Shown: positions 27,642-39,526 of the stretch, in pieces | Layout of the letters: the number at the start of each line of letters is the position of its first letter | How positions within the stretch are numbered: position 1 is the first letter of the stretch | NCBI RefSeq assembly: GCF_900184945.1 | Contig: NZ_FXYF01000001.1 | Location: 550,630-614,629, forward strand | Origin: Antarctobacter aquimaris | GTDB lineage: Bacteria > Pseudomonadota > Alphaproteobacteria > Rhodobacterales > Rhodobacteraceae | Direction of reading: 5' to 3' | DNA: 64,000 nucleotides | Position numbers and translations under genes: made by a program | The notes under the pieces: model-generated | The model's database searches: none | Told to the model about the DNA's origin: nothing | Seen by the model: only the letters and a program-made list of their open reading frames with translations

Positions 27642-27710
27642 GACCCGAACCCGGAGGCCGCAGGCCGAGGGGTGAGAAGGCCTGTGCGCGCGTCAGCGCG
27701 CGCCGCCGGA

Positions 27711-29270
27711 TCACCGGACCCAGATCTCGACACGCCGGTTCACCTGCCGGCCCCAGGCACTGTCGTCGCAGGCCATGGGCATCGCCTCGCCAAAGGCCTC
27801 GACCGCGATCTCCACTTGTTCCAGGTCGGCACTCTTGGCCTCGGTCGCAACCGCGGCGCGCACGGCCTCGGCGCGTCGGCGCGCGATCTCCAGGTTCGCC
27901 GGGGCCGGTCCCACGCCGTCCGAGAACCCGACAAAGACCAGCCGCCGGCCGTCGTAATCACCCCCCTCCAGCGCGCGGGCCAGCGCCAGCACGTTGGACC
28001 GCGATTGCGCATCCAGCCGCGTCGATCCGGTCTCGAAGCGGAAGGTCGCGGTCAGCCGCTGCATCGCCGACAGGGTCCGCGTCATGTCCTGCAAGGTCCC
28101 AAGGCCGCCCGCCTCCCCGGCGACCATGACCGCGTTGGCCAGCCGGTCGCCCTGCAGGTCGCGGCTGACCTCCTCGGGGTCCTGGTCGACAAATCCCGCC
28201 TCGCGGATCACGGTCTGCGCCGGCGGGCTGAGCGAAAAGGCCAGGAAGTCGCGGGCCAGCTTCGGCAGTCGGCGGGCGGGCACATACAGGAACATCGGCG
28301 CGGTCAGCGGGTAGTCCTCGGTCTTGATGCTGCGTCGGGCGGCGCGCAGCTGAAAGCCGCAGCTGCCTTGCAGCGTCAGCGGTTTTGCCGCCCCGATCTC
28401 GGCATAGCTGGCGATGCCGAGGCCGAAGGGGTCCCGCACCACGGCGTCGACCAGCTCCAGGTTCCCGGCGTGGCGCACCGCGCTCTCGGTCACGCTCTGC
28501 CGCACCGGCGCGAGAATACGGTCCTCCAGCCCCTGCATCGCGCCCGAGCCGCTGTCGCGCAGGTGCACGGTGATCGGCGCATCCGGCCCGCCCAGGGCCT
28601 GCCAGTTTGTCACCTGCCCGGACAGCACCGCGACAAGCTCTTCGATCGACACCACGTCGACCGGGTTTCCGGGGGCGACCACGGGCACCGCCGCGTCCAG
28701 CGCCAGCACGCGGGACCGGCTGGGCTCCAGCAGGTCGCCCAGGCCCGCCTCGCGCGCGGCGGCAGCCTCGACAGGCCGGATCTCGCGCAGGGCCATGGCC
28801 ATGTCGGCCTCGTCCGCCAGCAGGTCGGCAAAACCACCGTCCGTGTCGCTGATCCGCAGGTGAAAGCGGCCCAGCAACCGGTCGGACCCACCGTCGCGAA
28901 CCTCGTAGACGACGGCGCCAGAGACCTCCCCGGACCGGTGCGCCGTCATCCCGCCGCGTCGGGCAAACCCCTCGATCAGCGCGGGCATCAGCACCCGGCC
29001 GATGGTGGCCGAGCCCGAGATCGTCACATCGGCCACGTAGTCGGTCAGCGAGGGGCAGCCGACACCGGTGCAGCTGACGCCGGAGCCATCCACCGTGAGT
29101 TCGCCGTAGCGGGTCTGGACGCGGTAGAATTCACCGTCAAAGCCAAGCAGCGTGCCACTGAGCGCGATCGACCCGTCCCGCGACCGCAGGGTCACGTCCT
29201 GTGCAAAAGCCGCGGCGGCCAGCGAGCAAAGGAAAAGTGCGGCGAAAACCGCCGCACGCACAATCGTCAT
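27711..29270 (-). CDS. PstS-like substrate-binding domain fused to OmpA C-terminal domain
   Basis: A 519-residue secreted protein. After a signal peptide (FAALFLCSLAAAAFAQ), residues about 70-370 resemble a PBP-like phosphate-binding domain (VTISGSATIGRVLMPALIEG, then VAVLSGQVTNWQALGG and HLRDSGSGAMQGLE). Residues about 400-519 are an OmpA peptidoglycan-binding domain (FRFETGSTRLDAQSRSNVLA, VGFSDGVGPAPANLEIARRR, ending QVNRRVEIWV). No pst permease or ATPase genes are near, so it may be a wall-attached phosphate-binding or sensing protein. The ligand is inference from family only. Confidence 0.82.
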   Translation of the reverse strand: MTIVRAAVFAALFLCSLAAAAFAQDVTLRSRDGSIALSGTLLGFDGEFYRVQTRYGELTVDGSGVSCTGVGCPSLTDYVADVTISGSATIGRVLMPALIEGFARRGGMTAHRSGEVSGAVVYEVRDGGSDRLLGRFHLRISDTDGGFADLLADEADMAMALREIRPVEAAAAREAGLGDLLEPSRSRVLALDAAVPVVAPGNPVDVVSIEELVAVLSGQVTNWQALGGPDAPITVHLRDSGSGAMQGLEDRILAPVRQSVTESAVRHAGNLELVDAVVRDPFGLGIASYAEIGAAKPLTLQGSCGFQLRAARRSIKTEDYPLTAPMFLYVPARRLPKLARDFLAFSLSPPAQTVIREAGFVDQDPEEVSRDLQGDRLANAVMVAGEAGGLGTLQDMTRTLSAMQRLTATFRFETGSTRLDAQSRSNVLALARALEGGDYDGRRLVFVGFSDGVGPAPANLEIARRRAEAVRAAVATEAKSADLEQVEIAVEAFGEAMPMACDDSAWGRQVNRRVEIWVR

Positions 29271-29291
29271 GAATTCCTCGCCAGCCCCGCG

Positions 29292-30284
29292 TCACCTGGA
29301 GGCGATAGTCAGGTCTTCGACGAGGTTTTTCAACACCAGAAAGTCGCCGACAGCGTCGCAGGCCGGCATCGCGACCGACAGGTCCCGCGTCCGCAGCGAC
29401 CCGCCACCGCGGATTTCCAGCGTCTGCGCCTCCACCGGCGCGCCGCAGTTCGCCTCCGTGACCTCGGCCTCGACCGACAGCAGCACCGTGCCGGTCTTGC
29501 GCGCGGTGCCGGAGGGGAAGGAGTAGATCTCGGCCATCAGCGCCTCGGGTGTGTCGGTGCGGCCGAGCCGGGTCAGGAAACCGCCTTCGCCCTTGGCGGC
29601 GGCGGTCAGGTCCCCGGCGGCGGCGGCCCAGATGTGGCCCTCGGCAAAGTACTCGGCGGAAAACTCGCGGGCGTGCAGTTGCAGCCCGGCGTCGCCTTTC
29701 CACTGCACCGCGACGCGGTCGTAGAACGGCAGCGAGGCCACCTCGGCGCTGGCCATGGCGCCGTCGCCGCCCGGGAAGGAGGCGATGAAGGCCGCCTGTT
29801 CGGCCAGCGCGGGGACGCTGACGCTGAGCGTGCCGTCGGGCTGCATGATCTCGGTGAACATCAGGCCCTGGTGGTGCAGGGTCACGCGCTCGCTGGCGCG
29901 GCAGGGCGCGGTCAGCACCACGTTGACCATCGCGCCGGCGGTCGGCTCTGCCGTCATGGTGATGTCGCAGGCAAAGCCCGTCGCGCCGGGTGCCTGGGGC
30001 AGGTCCTCGATGGGCAGGTCGACCTCGGCGGCGGCCTGCACGATCATCGGCGCTTCGGGCAGCTCCATCTCGAGCACGAGGTCGGCGGGCATCTCGGGAC
30101 TGGCGGAGGCGGCCAGCGGGGCAAAGACCGCCGAGGTGGCCGGCACGACGCCGGACAGTTCCAGCCTCTCTGCCGCCTGCGGTGCCCTGGTCGGCGCGCC
30201 GAACCCGTATTGCATCACGTAGCCGGTGCCAAGCGCGCAAACCAGCGTCGCGCCGCCGATAATGTAACTGGTTAGCCGGGCCAT
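29292..30284 (-). CDS. Conserved membrane-anchored protein adjacent to secA
   Basis: A 330-residue protein with one N-terminal hydrophobic segment (LTSYIIGGATLVCALGTGYVM), so probably anchored in the inner membrane with the rest in the periplasm. The body includes ACDITMTAEPTAGAMVNVVL and VTLHHQGLMFTEIMQPDG. As I recall, homologues beside secA in Rhodobacteraceae are loosely annotated as translocase, without experimental basis known to me. I recognise no catalytic motif. The ATG at 30284 was chosen; the longer frame upstream enters the secA region. The PstS-OmpA gene follows after 21 bases, so the two may share a transcript. Confidence 0.7.
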   Translation of the reverse strand: MARLTSYIIGGATLVCALGTGYVMQYGFGAPTRAPQAAERLELSGVVPATSAVFAPLAASASPEMPADLVLEMELPEAPMIVQAAAEVDLPIEDLPQAPGATGFACDITMTAEPTAGAMVNVVLTAPCRASERVTLHHQGLMFTEIMQPDGTLSVSVPALAEQAAFIASFPGGDGAMASAEVASLPFYDRVAVQWKGDAGLQLHAREFSAEYFAEGHIWAAAAGDLTAAAKGEGGFLTRLGRTDTPEALMAEIYSFPSGTARKTGTVLLSVEAEVTEANCGAPVEAQTLEIRGGGSLRTRDLSVAMPACDAVGDFLVLKNLVEDLTIASR

Positions 30285-30423
30285 GGTCGGACTCCTGTGC
30301 TTTTCGTCCAACCTTGACCCTGACGGGCAAAGATGGCGCGCATGGGGCGCGTCGGCGGAGTCATTTTGGCAATTCGGCGATGCCCCGGAGCGTGTCGTCA
30401 CACTTCGGGGCACCGCGGGTCGT

Positions 30424-33183
<2,760 letters not shown>

Positions 33184-33357
33184 GGTCTGATGCACCTGTT
33201 CCCAGCTTCTTGTGCGGCATCTGCTTGCCCGCCTCGCACATGAGCCATATGACGGAACGAAAGAACCGGCCTCGCAGAGCCTTTGCGGCATGTAAGGGGG
33301 CGGCCCAAAAGTGTCAACGCCGCCTACGGACGCGGCACCGATGAAGAGGACCAACCG

Positions 33358-34209
33358 ATGTCGAAAACCCTCATGAAACTCTCGGTCGCGGCCTTCGCGA
33401 TCTGTACCGCCCTGCCCGCCCTGGCGCAGGACGAGGTCACGCCGGACACGGTCGTCGCCACGGTGAACGGGACCGAGATCACCTTTGGCCAGATGCTGCT
33501 GGCCCGCGCCGCGCTGCCCGAACGGTTTCAGGGCGCCCCGAGCGAACAGCTGTGGGACGGCCTGCTGGAACAGCTGATCCAGCAGGAGGCGCTGGCCCAG
33601 TCCGACAAGGCGATCGAGAGCAAGCGCGTCGAACTGGCCCTGATCAACGAACGCCGCTCGCTGCTGGCCGCCGAGGCGATCAATGCCGTGGCCAAGGCCG
33701 CCGCCACCGACGAGGCCATCGCCGCCGCCTACCAGGCACAATACGTCGAGGGTGACCTGGGCGTTGAATACAACGCCTCGCACATCCTGGTCGAGACCGA
33801 GGAAGAGGCCAAGGCCATCGCCGAGGAACTGCGCGGCGGCGCCGATTTCACCGAGACCGCGCAGGCCAAATCGACCGGCCCCTCGGGCCCCAGCGGCGGC
33901 GCGCTCGGCTGGTTCGGCAAGGGCCGCATGGTGGCCCCCTTCGAAGAGGCCGTCGTGGCGATGGAGCCGGGCACGATCTCGGACCCGGTGCAGACGCAGT
34001 TCGGCTGGCACGTGATCCGCCTGAACGAAACCCGCGCCATCGACGCCCCGCCGCTGGACCAGGTCCGCGACGCGCTCAGCCAGCAGGTCCAGCGCGACGC
34101 GGTGCAGGCCTTCATCGACGATCTGGTCGATGGCGGCGAAGTGACGCGCATGGACCGCGCCGAGATCGACACCTCGGTGATCAACAACCTCGGCCTGCTG
34201 GGAGACTGA
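33358..34209 (+). CDS. Periplasmic parvulin-type peptidyl-prolyl isomerase
   Basis: A 283-residue protein with a signal peptide ([17 protein letters not shown]), a SurA/PrsA-like N-terminal chaperone region, and a parvulin domain at residues about 135-230: [40 protein letters not shown] and [14 protein letters not shown]. It probably assists folding of exported or outer-membrane proteins, which suits its position opposite secA. The ATG at 33358 begins the signal peptide. argJ follows after four bases. Confidence 0.9.
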   Translation: MSKTLMKLSVAAFAICTALPALAQDEVTPDTVVATVNGTEITFGQMLLARAALPERFQGAPSEQLWDGLLEQLIQQEALAQSDKAIESKRVELALINERRSLLAAEAINAVAKAAATDEAIAAAYQAQYVEGDLGVEYNASHILVETEEEAKAIAEELRGGADFTETAQAKSTGPSGPSGGALGWFGKGRMVAPFEEAVVAMEPGTISDPVQTQFGWHVIRLNETRAIDAPPLDQVRDALSQQVQRDAVQAFIDDLVDGGEVTRMDRAEIDTSVINNLGLLGD

Positions 34210-34213
34210 CCAG

Positions 34214-35434
34214 ATGCCCCCGCGTTCCCCCCTGGCCCCTGACGCCTTCCCCGAGCTTCCGGTCATCGGCGGCGCCCGCTTCGCCTATGTCGAAGCCGGG
34301 GTGCGGTACAAGAACCGCCCCGACGTGATGCTGGCGGTGCTCGATCCGGGCACCGTCATGACCGGCGTCTTCACCCGGTCGGCCACCCGCTCGGCCTGCG
34401 TGCTGGACTGCCAGCGCAAGATCACCGGCGACGACGGCGGCAAGGGCGCGGCGATCCTGGTCAACTCGGGCAATTCCAACGCCTTCACCGGCCGCGCCGG
34501 CGAAGACTCGGTCAACGCCATCTGCAAGGCCGTGGCCGAGATCACCGGCGTGCCCGAGTACCGCGTCTTCACCAGCTCCACCGGGGTGATCGGCGAACGG
34601 CTGCCGCACGACCGCATCACCGCCAAGCTGGCGGAGCTGAAGGACAAGCTGTCGCCCAACGCCCTGCCCGACGCCGCCCGCGCGATCATGACCACCGACA
34701 CCTTCCCCAAGGCGGCGACCGCCGAGATCGACGTCGACGGCAAGACCGTCCGCATCGCCGGCATCGCCAAGGGCTCCGGCATGGTCGCGCCCGACATGGC
34801 GACCATGCTGGTCTACATCTTCACCGATGCAAGGATCGGCCGGGACGCCCTGCAATCGCTGGTCTCCGAGATCAGCGACAAGACCTTCAACAACATCACC
34901 GTCGACAGCGACACCTCGACCTCGGACACGCTGCTGATGGCGGCCACCGGGGCCTCGGGCGTCGATGTGACCTGGAACGCCGAGTTCACCCAGGCGCTCT
35001 ACGACGTGATGCTGGATCTCGCCCACCAGGTGGTGCGCGACGGCGAGGGCGCGACCAAGTTCGTCACCGTGCATGTCACCGGCGCGGCCTCGGACGCCGA
35101 TGCCCGCACCCACGCGCTGTCGATCGCCAATTCGCCGCTGGTCAAGACGGCGCTTGCCGGCGAGGACCCGAACTGGGGCCGCATCGTCATGGCGATCGGC
35201 AAATCCGGCGCCAGGGCCGAGCGCGACCTGATCTCGATCCGCTTCGGCGAGATCCTCGTCGCGGAAAAGGGCTGGGTGGCGCAAAGCTACAAGGAAGCCG
35301 ACGGCGCGGGCTACTTCAAGAGCCCCGAGATCGACATCAACGTCGACCTCGGCATCGGCGAGGGCATGGCCACGGTCTGGACCTGCGACCTGACCCACGG
35401 CTACATCTCGATCAACGCCGACTACCGCTCCTGA
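34214..35434 (+). CDS. argJ: Bifunctional glutamate N-acetyltransferase / amino-acid acetyltransferase ArgJ
   Basis: A 406-residue Ntn-like enzyme. The self-cleavage site lies in [17 protein letters not shown], where the threonine of ATML becomes the new N-terminal nucleophile of the beta chain. Other family blocks are [30 protein letters not shown] and [17 protein letters not shown], and the protein ends [11 protein letters not shown]. It recycles the acetyl group from N-acetylornithine to glutamate in cyclic arginine biosynthesis. It is in line with the parvulin and mutT genes. A dispersed repeat lies eight bases after its stop. Confidence 0.96.
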   Translation: MPPRSPLAPDAFPELPVIGGARFAYVEAGVRYKNRPDVMLAVLDPGTVMTGVFTRSATRSACVLDCQRKITGDDGGKGAAILVNSGNSNAFTGRAGEDSVNAICKAVAEITGVPEYRVFTSSTGVIGERLPHDRITAKLAELKDKLSPNALPDAARAIMTTDTFPKAATAEIDVDGKTVRIAGIAKGSGMVAPDMATMLVYIFTDARIGRDALQSLVSEISDKTFNNITVDSDTSTSDTLLMAATGASGVDVTWNAEFTQALYDVMLDLAHQVVRDGEGATKFVTVHVTGAASDADARTHALSIANSPLVKTALAGEDPNWGRIVMAIGKSGARAERDLISIRFGEILVAEKGWVAQSYKEADGAGYFKSPEIDINVDLGIGEGMATVWTCDLTHGYISINADYRS

Positions 35435-35442
35435 CCGCCAGG

Positions 35443-35500
35443 TTTCTTCTGGCTGAAAATATCCCGGGGGGGGCGCCGCAGGCGCGGGGGCAGAGCCCCC
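35443..35500 (+). repeat. Dispersed double-hairpin repeat, copy E
   Basis: TTTCTTCTGGCTGAAAATAT, then CCCGGGGGGG, a variable perfect hairpin GCGCC-GCA-GGCGC, and the constant hairpin in the variant form GGGGGC-AGA-GCCCCC. It separates argJ from mutT, so if it terminates transcription, mutT needs its own promoter. Confidence 0.85.
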
Positions 35501-35534
35501 TCTGCGGCGCTCCCTCCCTCGGAGACCCCACCCG

Positions 35535-35933
35535 ATGAAGATCATCCTCGTTTCCGCCGTCGCCCTGATCGACGCCGATGGCCGCGTGCTGCTGGCCCAG
35601 CGTCCGCAGGGCAAGAGCATGGCCGGCCTGTGGGAATTCCCCGGCGGCAAGGTCGAACCGCAGGAAACGCCCGAGGCCGCGCTGATTCGCGAACTGCACG
35701 AGGAGTTGGGAATCGAAACCTGGTCCAGTTGCCTCGCGCCGCTGACCTTTGCCTCGCACGGCTACGACGATTTCCACCTGCTGATGCCGCTCTTTGCCTG
35801 CCGCAAATGGGGCGGCATCCCGCAGTCGAAGGAAGGGCAGGCGCTGAAATGGGTGCGCAAGGACCAGTTGCGCGACTATCCCATGCCGCCGGCCGACATT
35901 CCGCTGATTCCGATCCTGAGAGACTGGTTGTAG
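35535..35933 (+). CDS. mutT: 8-oxo-dGTP diphosphatase (MutT-like Nudix hydrolase)
   Basis: A 132-residue Nudix protein. The Nudix box GGKVEPQETPEAALIREL followed by HEELGI matches the G-x5-E-x7-RE-x-x-EE-x-G consensus. It follows VLLAQRPQGKSMAGLWEFP, which is typical of MutT. It should hydrolyse 8-oxo-dGTP and prevent A:T to C:G errors. A neighbouring argJ-mutT order is common in this family of bacteria. The start follows a short GAG-rich site after copy E of the repeat. Confidence 0.92.
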   Translation: MKIILVSAVALIDADGRVLLAQRPQGKSMAGLWEFPGGKVEPQETPEAALIRELHEELGIETWSSCLAPLTFASHGYDDFHLLMPLFACRKWGGIPQSKEGQALKWVRKDQLRDYPMPPADIPLIPILRDWL

Positions 35934-36103
35934 ACAAGCCGCTTTGTGCCGCGGCGCGGCGCCGGTCTTGGGCATTTGGCGAGAAATGTTCAGACTTTGG
36001 TCGCGTCTGAGGGGAAAAACGGCATTTTCGTGACGTATTTCAGTGGAACTGTTGCCGCGGACGGCCTAATTATTGCAACAGATGGACATTGGGAGATGCC
36101 TTC

Positions 36104-36235
36104 ATGTTGCGGACCATCATCATCGGCAGCTGTGTATCCGTGCAGGGCCTGCTGGAACGGACGTTTCCAGACGGGCGAATCTCGGTCCGGGTTGGGGACC
36201 GGGTGTTCGTCGGCCTGCCCGTCAACGCCGCCTGA
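36104..36235 (+). CDS. Small hypothetical protein, 43 residues
   Basis: ATG at 36104 follows GGGAG at a 9-base spacing. The frame starts MLRTIIIGSCVSVQGLLER, continues through FPDGRISVRVGDRVFVGLPV and ends NAA, with sensible beta-strand-like alternation (RISVRVGDRVFVGLPV). The AT-richer segment just upstream (TAATTATTGCAACAG) could carry a promoter. It sits in the 425-base gap between mutT and the infB terminator. I recall similar short proteins in roseobacters but cannot confirm this. Function is unknown. Confidence 0.5.
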   Translation: MLRTIIIGSCVSVQGLLERTFPDGRISVRVGDRVFVGLPVNAA

Positions 36236-36305
36236 GCGGTCCGCGCGTCCCGGGCCTGACCCGCGACCTTCGGCCAGCCACACCACACCGTTTGCCACAG
36301 GGCCC

Positions 36306-36336
36306 AAAAAAAAGACCCCCGCTTCGGGGGTCTTTT
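36306..36336. terminator. Bidirectional intrinsic terminator after infB
   Basis: A perfect GACCCCCG-CTT-CGGGGGTC stem is flanked by an A-run on the left and a T-run on the right. It therefore works for infB on the minus strand (22 bases after its stop) and for plus-strand transcripts from the mutT side. Confidence 0.92.
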
Positions 36337-36358
36337 TCGTTTCCATGTGCCGGCCAGA

Positions 36359-38884
36359 TCAGCTGAGCTTGCGCTCGATCTCTTCGCGCTCGAAAATCTC
36401 GATGACGTCGCCGGGGCGGATGTCGTCGTAGTTCTCGAAGGCCATGCCGCATTCCTGGCCCGACTGGACCTCGGCGACCTCGTCCTTGAACCGCTTCAGT
36501 GTCTTCAGCGTGCCTTCGTGGACAACCACGTCGTCGCGCAGCAGGCGCACACCGGCGGACCGGCGGGCAACGCCCTCGGTCACCAGGCAGCCCGCGACCT
36601 TGCCCACGTTGGAGACCTTGAAGACCTCCTTGATCGTGGCATAGCCGATAAAGTTCTCGCGGATCTCGTTCGACAGCAGGCCCGAGGCCGCCGCCTTCAC
36701 GTCGTCCACGAGGTCGTAGATCACCGAGTAGTAACGGATCTCCACGCCCTTCTGGTTGGCCGCGTTGCGGGCGGTCGCGTTGGCGCGGACGTTGAAGCCG
36801 ATCACCGGGCACCCCGAGGCTTCGGCCAGGCCGACGTCGGTCTCGGTGATCGCACCCACGCCGTAGTGGATGACGCGCACGCGCACTTCCTCGTTGCCGA
36901 TCTTCTCCATCGCCTGGACGATGGCCTCGGCCGAACCCTGCACGTCCGCCTTGACGACGATCGGCAGCTCGCTGACGTTCTTGTCGTCCTTGGCCTTCTG
37001 CAACAGCTGGTCCAGCGTGGTGGCGGCACCGGCCGCGGCGCGCTTTTCCTTGGCCAGGTTGGCGCGGTATTCCGCGATCTCGCGGGCCTGCGCCTCGGTC
37101 GCGACGACGTTCAGCACGTCACCGGCCTCGGGCGTGCCGTTGAGCCCCAGCACCTCGACCGGGACCGACGGTCCGGCCTCGGCGATGCGCTCGCCCTTGT
37201 CGTTGATCAACGCGCGGACCTTGCCGTACTGCTCGCCCACGACAAAGATGTCGCCCTGCCGCAGCGTGCCGGTCCGCACCAGCACGGTGGCCACGGGGCC
37301 GCGGCCCACGTCCAGCTGCGCCTCGATCACGGCGCCTTCGGCGGCGCGGTCGGGGTTGGCCTTGAGTTCCAGGATTTCCGCCTGAAGCGCGATGGCCTCC
37401 AGCAGGTTGTCCAGGCCCTTGCCGGTCAGGGCAGAGACCTCGACGTCCTGCACGTCGCCGGACATTTCCTCGACCACGACCTCGTGCTGCAACAGGTCGG
37501 TGCGCACCTTGGTCGGGTTGGCCGAATGCTTGTCGATCTTGTTGATCGCCACGATCATCGGCACCTTGGCCGCCTTGGCGTGGTTGATCGCCTCGACGGT
37601 CTGCGGCATCACGGCGTCATCCGCCGCCACCACCAGCACGACGATGTCCGTCACCTGCGCCCCGCGCGACCGCATCGAGGTAAAGGCGGCGTGGCCCGGC
37701 GTGTCGAGGAAGGTCAGCACGGCCCCGCTGTCGGTTTCCACCTGGTAGGCGCCGATGTGCTGGGTGATGCCGCCGGCTTCGCCCGCGGTCACCTTGGTGT
37801 TGCGGATCGCGTCCAGCAGCGAGGTCTTGCCGTGGTCGACGTGACCCATGATCGTGATCACCGGCGGCCGCGGCTTGAGATCCTCGGGCGCATCGGCGAC
37901 CTCGTGGATCACGTCCTCGACGTCGGCGTCGGAGACGCGCGTCACCCGGTGGCCGAATTCCTCGATGATCAGTTCCGCGGTGTCGGCGTCGATGGTCTGG
38001 TTCTGTGTCGCCATGATGCCGCTCTGCATCAGCGACTTGACCACGTCGGCCACGCGCTCGGCCATCCGGTTGGCCAGTTCGGCCACGGTGATCGCCTCGG
38101 GCAGCTTGACGTCGCGCACCACCTTCTCGCGGCTCGCGGCGCCGCCCATGGCCTTCTGCCGGGCACGCTCCTGCTTGCGCTTCATCGCCGCCATCGACTT
38201 CTGCCGGCCGCCTTCGCCACCGGACAGCGCCTGGTTCAGCGTCAGCTTGCCTGCGCGGCGGTTGCCGTCCTCGCGGACCCGGCCACGGCCACGGCCTGCG
38301 TCATCGCGGCTGTCGCGATCGGCGACGGGGGCGCGGCGCGGAGCCTCTTCGGCTTCCTTGGTCTTCTTGGGCTTGGCGCGGGACTGGTCCTCGGCCTTGG
38401 GCGCGGGCTGAGACGCCGCCACGGCCGCCGCCTTGGCGGCTTCCTCGGCTTCGCGGACCTTGCGCTCTTCTTCCTCGAGCTTGCGGCGCATGGCCTCTTC
38501 GGCCTCGCGCTGCTCGCGCTCCTTCAGTTCCTTCTCGGCGCGCATGCGCTCGCGCTCTTCGGCGCGGGCCTTTTCATCGGCCTCGCGCTGCGCGGTTTCC
38601 TCGACCTCGCGGGCCTTCGCGGCCTGCAGGGCCTTCAGGCGCCGTTCCATTTCCGCATCGGAAATGCCGGCCGGACGCTTGCCGCCCGAACCGCCAACCG
38701 AACCGCCCTTGCCGCCGCCACCGCCGGTGGCCGCAGCCACGCCCGGCTTCGGCACCACGACGCGCTTGCGCTTGGTCTCCACCACGACGTTCTTGGTCCG
38801 TCCATGGCTGAAGCTCTGCTTCACGCTGCCCGAACGGGCCCCGCCACGTACGCCCAAAGTCTTCTTGCCGTCGTCATCGCTCAT
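36359..38884 (-). CDS. infB: Translation initiation factor IF-2
   Basis: An 841-residue IF-2. The first 300 residues are a charged, Ala/Glu/Arg-rich region typical of the variable N-terminus. The IF-2 assembly segment and G domain follow, with [17 protein letters not shown] near residue 345, [10 protein letters not shown], and VAINKIDKH. The C-terminal domains for initiator tRNA binding end [10 protein letters not shown]. It positions fMet-tRNA on the 30S subunit. The ATG at 38884 follows an in-frame TTG that could also be read. It is downstream of ylxR with a 9-base gap. Confidence 0.98.
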   Translation of the reverse strand: MSDDDGKKTLGVRGGARSGSVKQSFSHGRTKNVVVETKRKRVVVPKPGVAAATGGGGGKGGSVGGSGGKRPAGISDAEMERRLKALQAAKAREVEETAQREADEKARAEERERMRAEKELKEREQREAEEAMRRKLEEEERKVREAEEAAKAAAVAASQPAPKAEDQSRAKPKKTKEAEEAPRRAPVADRDSRDDAGRGRGRVREDGNRRAGKLTLNQALSGGEGGRQKSMAAMKRKQERARQKAMGGAASREKVVRDVKLPEAITVAELANRMAERVADVVKSLMQSGIMATQNQTIDADTAELIIEEFGHRVTRVSDADVEDVIHEVADAPEDLKPRPPVITIMGHVDHGKTSLLDAIRNTKVTAGEAGGITQHIGAYQVETDSGAVLTFLDTPGHAAFTSMRSRGAQVTDIVVLVVAADDAVMPQTVEAINHAKAAKVPMIVAINKIDKHSANPTKVRTDLLQHEVVVEEMSGDVQDVEVSALTGKGLDNLLEAIALQAEILELKANPDRAAEGAVIEAQLDVGRGPVATVLVRTGTLRQGDIFVVGEQYGKVRALINDKGERIAEAGPSVPVEVLGLNGTPEAGDVLNVVATEAQAREIAEYRANLAKEKRAAAGAATTLDQLLQKAKDDKNVSELPIVVKADVQGSAEAIVQAMEKIGNEEVRVRVIHYGVGAITETDVGLAEASGCPVIGFNVRANATARNAANQKGVEIRYYSVIYDLVDDVKAAASGLLSNEIRENFIGYATIKEVFKVSNVGKVAGCLVTEGVARRSAGVRLLRDDVVVHEGTLKTLKRFKDEVAEVQSGQECGMAFENYDDIRPGDVIEIFEREEIERKLS

Positions 38885-38893
38885 CAAGCTACT

Positions 38894-39526
38894 TCATCCT
38901 TTCCGGTGGCCCCTGCCACCGCGATCCGCGTCAAACCCGACGCGTACACCCTTCAAGCGTTGGGCTTCCTCTACAATACGCGGCACGAGTCCGCCAGAGC
39001 CTAGCGCCGCATGTATGACAGTTTGTCGGCCAAAGGCCGCGCCCAGTTCATCTGCCGTCAACCAGCCGATATAGCGGCCACCGTAGGGCGTCGACAGTTT
39101 CGACTTGCCACGCCCCGACCCGTCCTCGGCCTGGATCAGCACCGTGGCCTCCTCTGTCTGGAGCCACGACTTTACCTTCTCATAACCGGCAACGGCCTCA
39201 CCGGACTTGCGGGCCAGCGAGATCAGATCGACCACCCGCTTGACCAGCATCTGCTCGATCAGATCGGGCAGACCGTCCGGCACCTTCACCGGCTGTTTCA
39301 ATGCCCGCGAGAACAACCCTTTGGAGGCCGCCTTTTCAACGGCCTCCCGATTGGCCGACACATATACGCCGCGTCCGGGCAATTTACCAGCCAGATCGGG
39401 CACGACGCGGCCATCCGGCCCCAGAACAAAGCGGATCAGCCCGTCTTTCGGCTGCACTTCGCCGGTGGCGATGCACTTCCGCTCGGGTCCGTCCGTCGTG
39501 TCCGTGTCGTGTCCGCCGCGAGTCAT
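38894..39526 (-). CDS. YlxR (DUF448) / L7Ae-like RNA-binding fusion protein
   Basis: A 210-residue protein. The N-terminal YlxR domain has RKCIATGEVQPKDGLIRFVL and GRGVYVSANREAVEKA. The C-terminal half (from about residue 90) is L7Ae/L30e-like: DLISLARKSGEAVAGYEKV, then TVLIQAEDGSGRGKSKL. It is usually encoded between nusA and infB and is thought to bind RNA during transcription, translation or ribosome assembly. Fusion of the two domains is normal for alphaproteobacteria. The start overlaps the nusA stop (ATGA at 39523-39526). Confidence 0.92.
   Translation of the reverse strand: MTRGGHDTDTTDGPERKCIATGEVQPKDGLIRFVLGPDGRVVPDLAGKLPGRGVYVSANREAVEKAASKGLFSRALKQPVKVPDGLPDLIEQMLVKRVVDLISLARKSGEAVAGYEKVKSWLQTEEATVLIQAEDGSGRGKSKLSTPYGGRYIGWLTADELGAAFGRQTVIHAALGSGGLVPRIVEEAQRLKGVRVGFDADRGGRGHRKG

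Noticed and set aside
36347..39004. A long open frame opposite infB
   Set aside because: It is antisense to the clear infB reading frame and its composition is a reflection of infB codon use.
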